The notes beneath the pieces are model-generated. The model saw only the letters and a list, made by a program, of their open reading frames with translations, was not told the origin of the DNA and made no database searches. From Spirochaeta sp. (GTDB lineage: Bacteria; Spirochaetota; Spirochaetia; DSM-27196; Alkalispirochaetaceae), in NCBI GenBank assembly GCA_027859055.1, contig JAQIBO010000057.1, positions 1 to 7,431 of the forward strand: a stretch of DNA of 7,431 nucleotides, read 5' to 3'. Made by a program: the position numbers and the translations under genes. Positions 6,257 to 7,431 of this stretch are shown in pieces (position 1 is the stretch's first letter; each line of letters starts with the position of its first letter).

Positions 6257-7366
6257 TCAGCTGCCGAGAGACAGCAGCACGCCCGCCGCAACCGCTGACC
6301 CGATAACGCCGGCCACGTTCGGCCCCATCGCGTTCATCAGCAGAAAGTTGCGCGGGTTCTCCTCCTGCCCGACTTTCTGCACCACCCGCGCCGCCATCGG
6401 CACCGCGGAGACACCGGCGGCTCCGATCATCGGATTGATCCGCTTCCCCGACAGAAGGTACATCAGCTTCCCGAGCAGCAGCCCGGCGGCGGTCCCGATC
6501 GAAAACGCAATCAGTCCGAGCGCGATAATGAGAAGCGTGTCGAGGGTGAGAAACTCCGCGGCGGACATTTTGCTGCCGACACTCACACCAAGAAGAATGG
6601 TCACGATGTTGATCAGTTCGTTCTGCGCCGTCTTGGAGAGACGTTCAACCACCCCGGCCTCGCGGAACAGGTTTCCCAGCATCAGCATTCCCACCAGCGG
6701 CGTCGCCGCCGGGACAAACAAGGCGATAACCACCGTTGTTACCACCGGAAAAATGATCTTGACGCGCTGAGACACCGGTTTAACGTCACTCATGACCACA
6801 ACCCGTTCAGTCTTCGTTGTCATCAGCCGGATAATCGGCGGCTGAATCACCGGGACAAGGGCCATATATGAGTACGCCGCCACCGCGATCGGACCGAGCA
6901 AATGCTCTGCCAGCTGAGAGGTCAGATAAATCGCGGTCGGGCCGTCGGCGCCACCGATTATTGCGATCGACGCTGCCTCGGCAAAGGCAAACCCCAACGC
7001 CCGCGCCCCGAGAAGCGTGCCGAAAATGCCGAACTGTGCCGCCGCGCCCAGAAGAAACGTGTTGGGCTTGGCCAGAAGCGGGCCGAAATCGGTCATCGCG
7101 CCTACCCCAAGAAAAATCAAGGGCGGAAACAATCCGCTTTCAATACCGAAGTAGAAGTAATGCAGCAGTCCTCCGTCGGCGTTCATTCCCGCCAGCGGAA
7201 TGTTGGCGAGAATCGCACCGAACCCGATCGGCACCAGCAGAAGCGGTTCGTATTTTTTCGCAATTCCAAGGTAGATCAGTAACGCGCCGACGGCGATCAT
7301 CAGCACTTCCTGCCAGGTGATCACCGAAAACGCGGTGGTTCCCAGAAAATCAAATAATAACGACAT
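6257..7366 (-). CDS. oadB: Na+-transporting decarboxylase beta subunit (oxaloacetate decarboxylase type)
   Basis: This 369-residue very hydrophobic protein is the integral membrane subunit that decarboxylates carboxybiotin and exports Na+. The family serves oxaloacetate, methylmalonyl-CoA and glutaconyl-CoA decarboxylases. The motif GGADGPTAIY places Asp141 at the position of Klebsiella OadB Asp203. Tyr167 in AYSYMALVP lies 26 residues later, matching Tyr229. In NPMIGAAGVSAVPMAARV, Asn311, Gly315 and Ser320 keep the spacing of Asn373, Gly377 and Ser382. The C-terminus MGPNVAGVIGSAVAAG is also typical. About ten membrane segments or re-entrant loops are visible. The length is at the short end for the family, with no missing core motif. 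The ATG at 7366 has AAGGA 6 nt upstream, overlapping the stop codon of the biotin-carrier gene, which suggests translational coupling. Substrate specificity cannot be read from this subunit; oxaloacetate is the commonest annotation. Confidence 0.93.
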   Translation of the reverse strand: MSLLFDFLGTTAFSVITWQEVLMIAVGALLIYLGIAKKYEPLLLVPIGFGAILANIPLAGMNADGGLLHYFYFGIESGLFPPLIFLGVGAMTDFGPLLAKPNTFLLGAAAQFGIFGTLLGARALGFAFAEAASIAIIGGADGPTAIYLTSQLAEHLLGPIAVAAYSYMALVPVIQPPIIRLMTTKTERVVVMSDVKPVSQRVKIIFPVVTTVVIALFVPAATPLVGMLMLGNLFREAGVVERLSKTAQNELINIVTILLGVSVGSKMSAAEFLTLDTLLIIALGLIAFSIGTAAGLLLGKLMYLLSGKRINPMIGAAGVSAVPMAARVVQKVGQEENPRNFLLMNAMGPNVAGVIGSAVAAGVLLSLGS

Positions 7367-7372
7367 CGTGCG

Positions 7373-7377
7373 TCCTT
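7373..7377 (-). promoter_or_regulatory. Ribosome binding site for decarboxylase beta subunit
   Basis: AAGGA on the minus strand, 6 nt before the ATG at 7366, overlaps the TAA stop codon of the upstream gene by two bases. A ribosome finishing the biotin-carrier protein would arrive at this site. Confidence 0.65.
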
Positions 7378-7431
7378 ATCCGATCACCAGGAGCGGATCG
7401 CCCTCTTTCACGCTGTCCCCCGGTTTCACAC
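7376..7431 (-). CDS. C-terminus of biotin-carrier protein or decarboxylase alpha subunit (partial)
   Basis: Only the last 17 residues are in the window, reading VKPGDSVKEGDPLLVIG and then TAA. This is the usual end of a biotinyl/lipoyl attachment domain, where GDxVxxGDxLxxI forms the strands after the biotin-lysine hairpin. Immediately upstream of the beta subunit gene, it is either the C-terminal domain of the carboxyltransferase alpha subunit (OadA-like) or a separate biotin-carrier gamma subunit. The biotinylated lysine (MKM motif) lies beyond the window edge and cannot be checked. Confidence 0.8.
   Translation of the reverse strand, partial: VKPGDSVKEGDPLLVIG

Noticed and set aside
6348..7320. 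Plus-strand open frames opposite the decarboxylase beta subunit
   Set aside because: They are antisense to a strongly conserved membrane protein and encode Arg/Ser/Pro-rich sequence typical of shadow frames.

Overview
The window is a protein-dense bacterial segment of fairly high GC. It holds six genes that are complete or nearly so, plus the last codons of a seventh. No rRNA, tRNA, CRISPR array, transposase or phage gene was seen. The gene content (a pyruvate phosphate dikinase family protein, a sodium-pumping biotin-dependent decarboxylase, and unknown cytoplasmic proteins) suggests an anaerobic or fermentative bacterium. A spirochaete would fit, but that is a weak inference from general gene content and not from a marker gene.

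Layout: (1) Positions 1-4662, plus strand, look like one operon. It contains the 3' part of an unknown charged helical protein with an alanine-rich tail, a second unknown protein with two domains joined by an Ala/Pro linker (5 bp gap), and a protein of the pyruvate phosphate dikinase (PPDK) family (16 bp gap). (2) Positions 4663-4745 hold a GC-rich block with three direct copies of a 10-mer spaced exactly 31 bp apart and an inverted copy. The block probably folds and may end transcription from both sides. (3) A J-domain protein (minus strand, 4740-5540) and an unknown 184-residue protein (plus strand, 5615-6169) are divergently transcribed from a 74-bp gap. (4) A GC-rich hairpin at 6198-6225 separates that gene from a convergent minus-strand operon. 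This operon encodes the membrane beta subunit of a Na+-pumping decarboxylase (6257-7366) and, upstream of it, a protein ending in a biotin-carrier domain and cut by the window edge.

The most notable observation concerns the PPDK family protein. Its phosphohistidine domain and PEP/pyruvate domain look intact. In its N-terminal ATP-grasp region every nucleotide-handling residue that I can place by alignment from memory is replaced. The threonine two residues before the catalytic histidine, the target of the known PPDK regulatory kinase, is alanine. The protein may therefore be able to take phosphate from PEP but not to use ATP. That would make it a PEP-dependent phosphocarrier or sensor rather than a dikinase, and its two unknown operon partners are candidates for working with it. 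The functional part is inference; the residue changes are read from the sequence.

PPDK and oxaloacetate decarboxylase both act at the PEP/pyruvate/oxaloacetate node, so the two ends of the window may be metabolically related. They are, however, separate transcription units on opposite strands with two unrelated genes between them.
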